Assembly (NCBI GenBank): GCA_039961715.1
Contig: JABRVW010000220.1
Location: 1-10,756 of the forward strand
From: JACQPU01 sp039961715
Lineage (GTDB): Bacteria; Bacteroidota; Ignavibacteria; UBA10030
Reading direction: 5' to 3'
DNA: 10,756 nt
The notes under the pieces were generated by a model. That model was not told the DNA's origin. It searched no databases and saw only the letters and a list, made by a program, of their open reading frames with translations. The first letter of the stretch is position 1, and every line of letters begins with the position of its first letter. This document shows positions 1 through 7,695 of the stretch, one piece after another. The translations under genes were made by a program, and so were the position numbers.

Positions 1-1050
1 GTTGCCAACAGAATCCTCGAAGAACGGGGCGCCGCGCTGCGCCACCCCGCCATGGCAAAACTGTACATGCTGAACAAGAAGCGCAAGGAATCGGCGGCAA
101 TTCTGTCCAGTCTTTCGAGGATCGAACTCGTACGCTCACTGCCTCCGGAAGAAATGGAGGATGTCCTGGTCTGCGTTCAACCGATCCAGTTCTCTGCAGG
201 ACAAACCATCTTCAAGAAAGGGGACAGCGGGGACGCGCTGTATCTGATTGAAAAAGGGATTGTCAGCATCACGATGGGAGGCGATCGACGGAAGGGAACC
301 AAAACGCTCGCGGAGCTCGGACCAGGCGAATCGTTCGGCGAGATGGCTCTCCTCATGGGTGAGCCGCGATCCGCCACCGCCGTCGCTAAAGTTGATGCGT
401 CGCTCCTTCGCATCGACAAGGAACATTTTGATGAATTGCTGGAGCGTTCTCCCAATCTTCGTCGTGCCGTGGAGAAACTGAACTCCCAGCGTCTGGTGAC
501 GAACGTGGAAGCAAGCAAGGGAGACATTGATGCCGACCAATGGCAACGCGCCGCCCTGGCAAACATTCAGCGATTGACGCGCTCCGAAGAAGTTTCCATG
601 ATGCACACGCATGTCACCCCCGGGGCCGCGCTCGCCATCTTTCTGGGCGCCATGCTCGACGGAATCCCGGAATCGGTCGTCATCGGTTCGAGCTATGTCT
701 CCCTGAGCACGTTCGGATTTACGTTCCTCGCCGCGGTCTTCCTTTCCAACCTCCCGGAAGCGGTCGCCAGCGCAACAGCCATGCATGCGGCAGGATTCAG
801 CAAGCTCAAGATCTTCGGACTGTGGGGAACTCTGGTGGCGGCGGGCGCAGTCGCAGCCGCGCTCGGTAACATCTTTCTGGCCGACGCTCCGGCAACAACC
901 CTGACACTGGTGGGAGCAATCGCAGGCGGAGGAATCCTCGCCATGGTGGCGTCGGTCATGATGCCGGAAGCGTACGAGGATGGCGGGCCTTCCGTGGGAC
1001 TGGCAACCATTGCGGGGTTCCTCTGCGCGTTTCTCTTCAGCTTCGTTTAA
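1..1050 (+). CDS. Cyclic-nucleotide-binding domain fused to a ZIP-transporter-like membrane half (5' partial)
   Basis: The reading frame is open from base 1. The first ATG (base 52) has no Shine-Dalgarno, so the true start is probably upstream. Residues are numbered from that ATG. Residues ~20-140 form a cNMP-binding domain with an intact phosphate-binding cassette at 92-110 (F95-G96-E97, then P105-R106 and A108-T109), so cAMP or a similar ligand could bind. After a polar linker come membrane segments at ~190-212, 222-247, 253-276, 283-302 and 313-332. Three short motifs recall ZIP metal transporters: DGIPES (203-208), NLPEA (233-237) and MMPEA (303-307). The histidines that precede PE in active ZIP proteins are replaced by other residues. 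The cNMP domain would sit in the cytoplasmic loop between the two ZIP halves, with the first half outside the window. A ligand-gated or sensory membrane protein is inferred; metal transport is doubtful. The cNMP call is firm and the ZIP relationship is moderate. Confidence 0.85.
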   Translation, partial: VANRILEERGAALRHPAMAKLYMLNKKRKESAAILSSLSRIELVRSLPPEEMEDVLVCVQPIQFSAGQTIFKKGDSGDALYLIEKGIVSITMGGDRRKGTKTLAELGPGESFGEMALLMGEPRSATAVAKVDASLLRIDKEHFDELLERSPNLRRAVEKLNSQRLVTNVEASKGDIDADQWQRAALANIQRLTRSEEVSMMHTHVTPGAALAIFLGAMLDGIPESVVIGSSYVSLSTFGFTFLAAVFLSNLPEAVASATAMHAAGFSKLKIFGLWGTLVAAGAVAAALGNIFLADAPATTLTLVGAIAGGGILAMVASVMMPEAYEDGGPSVGLATIAGFLCAFLFSFV

Positions 1051-1053
1051 AAT

Positions 1054-1088
1054 CGCTTCTCGCTTCTTGCTTCTCGCTTCTCGCTTCT
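1054..1088. repeat. Five tandem copies of a 7-base unit
   Basis: The plus strand reads CGCTTCT five times head to tail, with a single mismatch (TGCTTCT) in copy three. It fills nearly the whole 44-base gap between the converging stop codons at 1050 and 1095. The minus strand is correspondingly purine-rich (AGAAGCG). The pyrimidine-rich tract continues past the array into the last codons of the addB gene. I see no dyad symmetry, so this is not a classic terminator. It may be a slippage-generated array or a genome-wide repeat family. Confidence 0.95.
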
Positions 1089-1094
1089 CCCTCC

Positions 1095-3941
1095 CTACCA
1101 CCTTCCCTCCTTCGCCCACTGCGTTCCGCATATGACCTGATAGGGGCATCCAGGACATTCCTTCTTCAGATCTGAGGCAGGGAGAAACGGCTGATCGGGA
1201 TCCTGGATTTCCTTGACAAGCTCAAGGATGACGCGATGCAGGTTCTTTTGCATCTCTTCCGTGACAATTCCGTCTTTTGAAAGGCCGATCTCAATCGTCG
1301 GATCGAGGTAGTTTCTTCCAAGAAACACATACGCCGGTACAATCTTCCCGACCTCCTCCCCTGAAATCTCCGAGTACAGCAGGCTGTACATTGGGAGTTG
1401 GAGTGAACCGATGGATTCAGACCAGGTCTCCCGGGCGGCGGGATTGAACTTTTTCCACGCGACGCGGTACGGCACATCGTCCTGCCGAATTTTGTAGTCG
1501 AGGATGTACACTGCTCCGTCCCCCCTTCGCTCAATCCGGTCAATTCTTCCGCTGAGATGGGCGCCATCCTTCACCACTGAAATTTCCTGTTCCAGCCCCA
1601 GAAGTTCGACCGTCTGGTTTTCCAGAATTCTCTTCTGGTAGCTTTCAAGAAATTCCTTCAGCTTTGCCTGCGTCTGTCTTTTCAGGAGGTAAATGGCCCC
1701 CTCCTGACTCCGTCCGAACGCCTGCTCAAAAACAGAATCGATGGCCTTGTCCATTGTTCCTGGATCCAAGTCTCCGCCAGCCGGTTTCTTGTCAATCCAG
1801 GGAGCAAAGAAGTTGTTCAGAATCCGGTGCACCAATTCCCCCACATCGAGTTGTTCAACTTCCTCGCGAACTTCTTCGCGTTCCTTCAACCCCAAAACAT
1901 AACGGTGGTAGAATTTGAGCTGGCACTTCAGATACACATCGAGTGCTGTTGTGTTGAACTCGAAATCCTTCAACAACCCCGCCACTTCCTTCGTCTTTGC
2001 AACCGGCTTTGGATCCTTTTGGCCCAGATTGATCCGGTAGCGGACGGTTCCGACGTCAACCGGCTTCCCTTCCTCTTCGAGCCTCCAGAGTGCTTTCTCA
2101 ATGAACCTGCTTCGCTGGCGCTTGTCATTCTCTGCAAAAAACAGATGCACGTCCTTCGCGCCTTCGATCAATCCGCTGAAATGATACTCGATGAGCTTCT
2201 CCCGGTCCCGATGTGTTTCCATTCCCAGCTCCTGCCTCGCCTTCTGCGGAATGAGCAGACTGGGATTCTGTCTGCCCGGGAGGACGTCATCACTTGCATC
2301 AAGGACAAACACGCGATCGAACGAAAGCGAGCGGGTTTCGAGCAAACCCAGGATCTGAAGCCCCCTCAGCGGCGTTCCGGGAAACGGCACAACCTGGGGG
2401 GCGACGTAGTTTCGGAGGAAGGTGGAGTACGTTGTCACATCGTCAAATGCCCGATTCGCCGCCTGTGAGCGGGCGATGGTTTCGGCAACGTCCAGAAGCT
2501 TCCCGGCATACCGTGCAAACTGCGGATGCTTCCAGGCCGTGCTCTCGGCGTTGATGAACAGAACGAGTTCTTTCATGTTCTGTGCGAATCCACCCAGAGT
2601 TCCGGGAGCCAGAAAGGGGCGAATGGTCTTGTTGTGCAGATTGACGAGGTGTTCCTTCAGCGCGGCCGCAGAAAGCAGATCCGCGTCGGATGACAGACCT
2701 CTTGCGATGCGCTCGAAGAGCTGATTGCGCGCCTCGAGATCACCGAGATTCACCATCATCGTCCCCTCCCGCGCCAGTGCATCCTCAAGAGCATGAAACA
2801 GCACGCGGGTTACATCCGGACGATCACCCATGCGTACATTCTTGATGTATGGATGCAGAACGAAACGCAGGTACGCTTTGGCGTGAACGGTTTCGCCCGC
2901 CGCGCCGGAAACCAGGTCAAGGAGGTTGCCCAGGAGGCCGTACAACGGAGTACGAGCAAGGGGGTATCCGAGAGAAATGTTGTAGGAGTCCTCCCTGAGC
3001 TGGGAAAGGGCGTGATACAAGAGTGGAAACAGGGATTCCGGCGAGGGGAGAACGATGACAGTTCGCTCGTCCAGCTGCCCGCCTTTCTCCAGAAGAGCTT
3101 TCAATTGCGCACTCAGCGCAAGCACCTGACCGTGCGTGTCGGTGGACCGGTAGAAATGGAACTGAGGTTTCCCTCCTGCGCGAGAATCCTCGGCCGGGAA
3201 GAGGTCCATCTGGCCCGGCGCGCCGTCATCCTTCAAGAGCCACTTGACCTGGTTCTTCAGCCCCGGACCATCCTGAAACATCAGCATAACGCGGTCGGTC
3301 GCGGCAAGATGCTCAAACAATCGCCGGTCCGTCGGCGTGAGCGCATAAAAGCCGGCGATGATGATGCGGGTGTAGCGGGAAAGATCGAGTTCCTTTGCGT
3401 GGGAGGCAACGATCGCAATCTTCGTCGCCCGCGTGGAAAGTCCGCGTTCCTTCAGCTTTGCATAGAATTCCCGATAGTATTTTAGCAAGAGATGACGCTC
3501 GCCAAAGGCCAGGCCGCCAATCTTCTCTGCAATCTGCTTATCGCTTGCTCCGGAAAGCAGAAGCTCCTCCAGCTCGTCGAACAACTGAAATCCCAGCGGA
3601 AGGAAACGATCGAACGACGCGAACTGATCATCGCCAAGACGGGGAGGAGCGGAGTGAATCTCGTAGAGCATTGACGCCGCATCGAGCCTGTCGATCTCGC
3701 GCTCCGTTCGGCCGAGATGCTCCCTTTGCAGGTGATCGATGAACTCGTCATACGAAAAGATCAGCGGGGGGACGAAGGCAGATCCGCGGCGTCGGGCAAG
3801 GGTCTTGCGGAGGACATGAGAGGGCCGCTTTCCAGGGAAAACAACAAGAACGCGGGACAGATCCGCATCGGCAACGTCGATATGCCCGGAGACTTCTTCG
3901 ATGAGGTCGCCCGTTGACGGTATGACACGCACAATGCTCAT
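1095..3941 (-). CDS. addB: AddB-like PD-(D/E)XK nuclease subunit of an AddAB-type recombination complex
   Basis: This 948-residue protein is the likely partner of the AddA-like helicase encoded just upstream. AddAB enzymes resect double-strand breaks to start RecA-dependent repair. The N-terminal ~600 residues resemble a helicase fold without function: where a Walker A loop is expected (~35-50) there is only VVFPGKRP, with no GKT/GKS. The C-terminal nuclease looks complete: H705, D801 in GRIDRI, D815-x-K817 in LDYKI, and a QLPMY motif from Q848. Four cysteines match the AddB [4Fe-4S] clasp: C673 before the nuclease core and C929-x2-C932-x5-C938 at the end. I chose the ATG at 3941 because it forms an ATGA overlap with the addA stop and has GGAG six bases upstream. 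An ATG at 3956 would add five residues. Family placement is confident; the exact name could also be 'PD-(D/E)XK nuclease family protein'. Confidence 0.88.
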   Translation of the reverse strand: MSIVRVIPSTGDLIEEVSGHIDVADADLSRVLVVFPGKRPSHVLRKTLARRRGSAFVPPLIFSYDEFIDHLQREHLGRTEREIDRLDAASMLYEIHSAPPRLGDDQFASFDRFLPLGFQLFDELEELLLSGASDKQIAEKIGGLAFGERHLLLKYYREFYAKLKERGLSTRATKIAIVASHAKELDLSRYTRIIIAGFYALTPTDRRLFEHLAATDRVMLMFQDGPGLKNQVKWLLKDDGAPGQMDLFPAEDSRAGGKPQFHFYRSTDTHGQVLALSAQLKALLEKGGQLDERTVIVLPSPESLFPLLYHALSQLREDSYNISLGYPLARTPLYGLLGNLLDLVSGAAGETVHAKAYLRFVLHPYIKNVRMGDRPDVTRVLFHALEDALAREGTMMVNLGDLEARNQLFERIARGLSSDADLLSAAALKEHLVNLHNKTIRPFLAPGTLGGFAQNMKELVLFINAESTAWKHPQFARYAGKLLDVAETIARSQAANRAFDDVTTYSTFLRNYVAPQVVPFPGTPLRGLQILGLLETRSLSFDRVFVLDASDDVLPGRQNPSLLIPQKARQELGMETHRDREKLIEYHFSGLIEGAKDVHLFFAENDKRQRSRFIEKALWRLEEEGKPVDVGTVRYRINLGQKDPKPVAKTKEVAGLLKDFEFNTTALDVYLKCQLKFYHRYVLGLKEREEVREEVEQLDVGELVHRILNNFFAPWIDKKPAGGDLDPGTMDKAIDSVFEQAFGRSQEGAIYLLKRQTQAKLKEFLESYQKRILENQTVELLGLEQEISVVKDGAHLSGRIDRIERRGDGAVYILDYKIRQDDVPYRVAWKKFNPAARETWSESIGSLQLPMYSLLYSEISGEEVGKIVPAYVFLGRNYLDPTIEIGLSKDGIVTEEMQKNLHRVILELVKEIQDPDQPFLPASDLKKECPGCPYQVICGTQWAKEGRW

Positions 3942-6900
3942 TCCACACTCCTGCAAATCCCCCTGTCCACGTACGCCAACACACCGCCGACTCTTCTGCC
4001 GGGATGAATTTCAGCAAGAACCGTCATATAGTCTTTGACCTGCTCCGCATGACGCGACTGCTCCGCGCCGGTTTTGAAGTCCACAACCGTAACGGTGTCG
4101 GCATCAATAATGACTCGGTCCATCCTGAGCAGTCGTCCATCCGATGCCGTGAACTCGCGCTCATTGAGGACGGTTCGCCCCTGCCGTGGAGCAAAGAATG
4201 GAGCGATGGACTTGTCACCGAGAAAGCGGCTGAGAAGGGACACGATCTCTTCGCGATCCGGCCGTTCCGACTCCTCTTCTTCCACTGCCTTTCGGATCTC
4301 TGCCGACGCGTCTCCTTTCACGATCCCGATTCTTGCGAGAACGGCATGGATGTATTCGCCGCGCTGGGTTTCCTCGAGGGAAAGCCTTTCAACCTGAGCT
4401 GATTCAGCCTTTCCAGCATCAGGATGAAGCAGCGGTACGCGGGGCTCTTCTTCCGCCGGCTGCTTCTGGACCTTTGGCTTTTCTTCGGGAGCCGCCGCGC
4501 CGATCGGAAGATATGCCGAGGGTTCCTTCGATTGCGGATACTGCACCGAGACGACCTCCATCTCATCCTTGGCGCGTGTCAGGGCGACATAGAGCTTGTT
4601 GAGCTGGTCAACCCTGGCGTTCAGTTCGCGCTCCACCAGAAGGGGCTGGAGGGACGGCACCTTCTCGGCCTGATCCTTTACGAGCCTCAGGAGCCGAACG
4701 CCCTCCGGAGTTTCCTCCATGAACACCCTGTCGGCCCGGACGGGAACATCATAGAGCAGAACAATGACAACCCGGAAGTCGAGACCTTTGGCTTTGTGGA
4801 TGGTCATCACACGGACCGCGTTAACGTCCGGAGGCACCTCGATATTCCAATCGGAGTCCTCAGAAATCTCCTCGGAAAACTCCACAAATTCGGCCAGGCT
4901 GTTTTGCCCCCGTGATTCGAATTGCTGGACGACCTCCAGGAGCTTCACCAGGGCGGCCTCTTCGCCGGGCACAAGCTCGAACACGTTGAGCTTCCTGAAG
5001 ATCTCCGTTGCAAGGTCGTAGAGCGGAAGATGGCCTGTGAGTGTGAAGAGCGATTCCAGGTAACGCTCCCAGAGAGCGGCATGACGTTCCCGGAACAGCA
5101 CGTACAGCGGGCGGCGCGATCCAGCGAGCCGCTTTTCCTGTGCCAGCGAACGAAAATCGTCAGTGTTGCATTCAATGCCGTCCTTCAAGAGCCGGGCGGC
5201 AAACAGGTCTCCGAGGAGGAACCTGGTGAACGAGAGATCATCGATCGGAGAATCGAGGAAACGCAGCAGGGCCAGCAACTCGCCAATGACCTTGCGTGTG
5301 CGGATGTCCAGCGTGCTGAAAGGAATGAACTCGTATCCCGCTTCATTGAGCCATCCGCTCACCTTTACAACGTCTTCGTTTTCAGGAGTGAGGACGGCGC
5401 AATCGCGGAGGCGATATCCGCGGTTCAGGCAGTCAGCGATGATCTGCAGGATGACCTCGCGCTCCGGCCTCGTTTCCGTATCCCCCTCGATCACCGTTGT
5501 TTCCACCAACCCTCTGCCCTTTGCCGCAGGCCGCGCCTTCTGGCGGAATGATGAAAGTCCGCTTGCCTGTGCGGCGCCCGACGTGACCTGGAGAGGTACG
5601 ATCTCATGAAACACCTTGCGGGCGTACTCCAGGATTTTTTCGCCGCTTCGATAGTTCACTTCAAGACTCAGCACGTGCGGGGGCGCTGAGGGAAAATACA
5701 CCCCTTCCATCAAGCGCTTCATGATTCTCCAATCCGCCCCGCGGAAGCCGTAGATCGACTGCTTCATATCCCCCACCACAAACAACGATCCCTGCTCTCC
5801 AAGCGAATTCTCGATCAGAGGCTTCAACGTTTCCCATTGGACGGGAGATGTATCCTGAAACTCATCGATGAGAAAATGATGGATTCTTTCTCCGAGGGCC
5901 AGATAGAGTTCAGGAACAATGTTTTCCTGCGCAAGCCTGGCAAGGCGCTGGGTCATGTCACCGAGATCTACCATGCCTTCCCTGCGCTTGATCCGGTCAA
6001 GCGTTTCCTTCAGAAGCCGATGCGTTCTGATGTACGGTTCAAAATGGATGCGGGCATGAATGCCGATAAGCTCCGCCCGGAGCGATTCGATTTCCGAGCA
6101 CAACCGCTTCGAAGCACTCAGAAACTTTCCAAGCTCAATCTTGGGAGACTTGGTCTTGGAGACGGGGGGATTGGGAAACTGGAGATCCAGCAGACGGGAG
6201 ATCTTTCCCGCCCTTGCTTCGTTCCGATAGGACTCGAACCGAGCGCTGGGGACCACCCTAAAGGAATCCACCATCGTGCCCAGTTCTTCGACAAGAACGC
6301 GTAGCTTCTTCGCTCCTGCGTTAAACGCGGTCGACAGATCTTCCTCAAGAAGCGGTTTCGCAGTCAAGACAATCCGTGAGTACAGATTTTTTACTTCCCG
6401 GGCGAGGGCGCGGTAGGGATTCCAGTGAAATTTGGCGTCGGCCTTGCGCGTCAAAACGAGCAGGTCGACCAGCTCCATCAGTGTCTCCGCCATCTCCGAC
6501 CCGGGCTTGATTCCACCGGCGAACTCCTCGAAAGCCTCGTCGAGCATTGGACGGCTGTCGATGACGATGTCGAATCCCGGAGGAAAGCCGAATTCCAAAG
6601 CCGACGATTTGAACACGCGCGCCAGGAAGCTGTCGATGGTTTGGACCTGAAACTCGCCGTACCGGTCGAGGATGGTTTCAAGCACTTCGCGCGCGCGTGT
6701 GCAGATTTCCGTCTTGTCCAGCGAAATCAGCCCGGAAAGTTCCGTCAGCGTTTTATCGTTCCCCCGTGCCGCGTCCTTCAGCAAGTCGAGCACGCGTCTT
6801 TTCATCTCCATCGCCGCGTTATTCGTGAAGGTGATGGCGAGAATGTGCTCCAGAGCGTTGTGGGGGATGCTCTTTGACAGAAGGAACTGCACAAGCCGGC

Positions 6901-6997
6901 GGGTCAGAGTCCACGTCTTGCCTGATCCCGCGGAAGCGTCGACGACGACAACGCTGGGGAGGGTGATCTTCGTATCTTGAGGGAGAATGGATGACAT
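3938..6997 (-). CDS. addA: AddA-like UvrD-family helicase/nuclease
   Basis: About 1019 residues; the ATP-driven motor and one nuclease of an AddAB-type break-resection complex acting in the cytoplasm. Helicase superfamily 1A motifs appear in order: Walker A ASAGSGKT (21-28), motif Ia TFTNNAA (~56-62), DEFQDTSP (378-385), GDMKQSIYGFRGA (409-421), NYRS (448-451), TIHKAKGLDF (732-741) and YVALTRAKD (803-811). A charged, proline-rich linker (~835-865) leads to a PD-(D/E)XK nuclease with H884, D960, D973-x-K975 and Q986, which looks active. The start is uncertain. I chose the ATG at 6997 (weak GAG five bases upstream, Walker A close to the N-terminus). An in-frame GTG at 7036 adds 13 residues with no ribosome site. 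The stop overlaps the addB start. UvrD or PcrA is unlikely because of the nuclease domain and the AddB neighbour. Confidence 0.9.
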   Translation of the reverse strand: MSSILPQDTKITLPSVVVVDASAGSGKTWTLTRRLVQFLLSKSIPHNALEHILAITFTNNAAMEMKRRVLDLLKDAARGNDKTLTELSGLISLDKTEICTRAREVLETILDRYGEFQVQTIDSFLARVFKSSALEFGFPPGFDIVIDSRPMLDEAFEEFAGGIKPGSEMAETLMELVDLLVLTRKADAKFHWNPYRALAREVKNLYSRIVLTAKPLLEEDLSTAFNAGAKKLRVLVEELGTMVDSFRVVPSARFESYRNEARAGKISRLLDLQFPNPPVSKTKSPKIELGKFLSASKRLCSEIESLRAELIGIHARIHFEPYIRTHRLLKETLDRIKRREGMVDLGDMTQRLARLAQENIVPELYLALGERIHHFLIDEFQDTSPVQWETLKPLIENSLGEQGSLFVVGDMKQSIYGFRGADWRIMKRLMEGVYFPSAPPHVLSLEVNYRSGEKILEYARKVFHEIVPLQVTSGAAQASGLSSFRQKARPAAKGRGLVETTVIEGDTETRPEREVILQIIADCLNRGYRLRDCAVLTPENEDVVKVSGWLNEAGYEFIPFSTLDIRTRKVIGELLALLRFLDSPIDDLSFTRFLLGDLFAARLLKDGIECNTDDFRSLAQEKRLAGSRRPLYVLFRERHAALWERYLESLFTLTGHLPLYDLATEIFRKLNVFELVPGEEAALVKLLEVVQQFESRGQNSLAEFVEFSEEISEDSDWNIEVPPDVNAVRVMTIHKAKGLDFRVVIVLLYDVPVRADRVFMEETPEGVRLLRLVKDQAEKVPSLQPLLVERELNARVDQLNKLYVALTRAKDEMEVVSVQYPQSKEPSAYLPIGAAAPEEKPKVQKQPAEEEPRVPLLHPDAGKAESAQVERLSLEETQRGEYIHAVLARIGIVKGDASAEIRKAVEEEESERPDREEIVSLLSRFLGDKSIAPFFAPRQGRTVLNEREFTASDGRLLRMDRVIIDADTVTVVDFKTGAEQSRHAEQVKDYMTVLAEIHPGRRVGGVLAYVDRGICRSVE
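3948..3953 (-). promoter_or_regulatory. Ribosome binding site of addB
   Basis: The minus strand reads CAGGAG here, with the GGAG core six bases before the ATG at 3941. It lies inside the last codons of addA and supports the downstream ATG over the one at 3956, which the site would overlap. Together with the ATGA stop/start overlap it suggests translational coupling of the two subunits. Confidence 0.7.
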
Positions 6998-7053
6998 TGG
7001 CTCAAACGCGGTGATAACCCCCGATGCAGGAGGCACGGCAAGGACAATCCTGG

Positions 7054-7063
7054 AACAGCTGTT
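7054..7063. repeat. 10-base perfect palindrome in the gap before addA
   Basis: AACAGCTGTT is self-complementary and lies in the ~85-base gap between the DUF502 stop and the preferred addA start. A short palindrome of this size can arise by chance. It could be an operator half-site pair, but nothing else in the gap supports this, and I see no promoter or T-rich terminator there. Confidence 0.3.
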
Positions 7064-7082
7064 ATGGCATCAGATCCCCCGG

Positions 7083-7694
7083 CTAGGACCGCTCCGCCAA
7101 CTCATGGGGAGCAACGATCCCCGCCGAAAGCGTCAGCTTCAATCCTTCCTCGACAGACAGATCAAGCACGCGAACGTCTTCACGCGGCACCAGGACCATG
7201 ACGCCTGATGTCGGATTGGGGGGATGGGGAAAATACACGCTCACAAGTCGTCCCGGTCCCGAAGAGATGCGGGCGGACAAATCATTTGTTGCAAATCCGA
7301 CGGTAAAGATACCCTTACGCGGATACTCGACCAGTACGACTTCACGGAAAGATCTTCCCTGCTTTCCAAGGGAGAAGGCACCGATCAAGTCCTTGACGGC
7401 CGAATAGATGGCTCTTGCAACCGGAATCCTGACGATCACGGCATCGATTCCCCTTACAACCATCCTTCCCACGAGGTTCCGTGACAGCGCTCCAATGACG
7501 AGGATCAGCATAATGACCGCCACAACGCCAAGTCCGGGGATGTCAAGACCGTACTGCGCCAGGAGTGGTGCGATCAGCCTGTCCATCCATGCGAGGATGG
7601 CATTCAGAACCCAGAGCGTCAGGGCCAGCGGCACGATCACCGCCAGGCCGCTCATGAACGACTGTCGCAAGATGTCGATGAACCGTGAGACCAT
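7083..7694 (-). CDS. DUF502 family membrane protein
   Basis: This 203-residue protein has two hydrophobic segments (~13-37 and ~54-72) followed by a soluble domain. The features known from DUF502 proteins are present: YSAVKDLIGAF (97-107), VEYPRKG (122-128), PNPTSG (159-164), VPREDV (169-174) and a final LSVEEGLKL segment. The molecular function of the family is not established; it is a two-helix inner-membrane protein. I chose the ATG at 7694, which begins one base after the TAA of the transglutaminase gene. A GGAGGAG lies 13 bases upstream, rather far for ideal spacing. The longer frame opening at 7769 adds 25 polar residues that lie inside the upstream gene and precede the conserved region. 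The near-contact with the transglutaminase gene implies co-transcription and probably coupled translation. Confidence 0.87.
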   Translation of the reverse strand: MVSRFIDILRQSFMSGLAVIVPLALTLWVLNAILAWMDRLIAPLLAQYGLDIPGLGVVAVIMLILVIGALSRNLVGRMVVRGIDAVIVRIPVARAIYSAVKDLIGAFSLGKQGRSFREVVLVEYPRKGIFTVGFATNDLSARISSGPGRLVSVYFPHPPNPTSGVMVLVPREDVRVLDLSVEEGLKLTLSAGIVAPHELAERS

Positions 7695-7695
7695 G

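Noticed and set aside
136..1158. Long antisense open frame (340 residues) opposite the cNMP/ZIP-like gene
   Set aside because: Its product is low-complexity and rich in Arg, Glu, His and Cys, with no domain. Its end is a translation of the heptanucleotide repeat. The plus-strand frame has clear family motifs.
1827..3485. Plus-strand open frames of 200-230 residues opposite addB and addA
   Set aside because: They are shadows created by the codon bias of the minus-strand genes. They have no recognisable domains, and the opposite strand carries a continuous, motif-rich protein.
1095..6997. AddAB pair as a defence island or novel anti-phage system
   Set aside because: Motifs and order match the housekeeping recombination enzyme. 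No defence-type neighbours, mobile elements or composition change are apparent.
6998..7036. GTG start adding 13 residues to AddA
   Set aside because: There is no purine-rich ribosome site upstream, and the ATG at 6997 gives the usual short lead-in to the Walker A motif. It cannot be excluded entirely.
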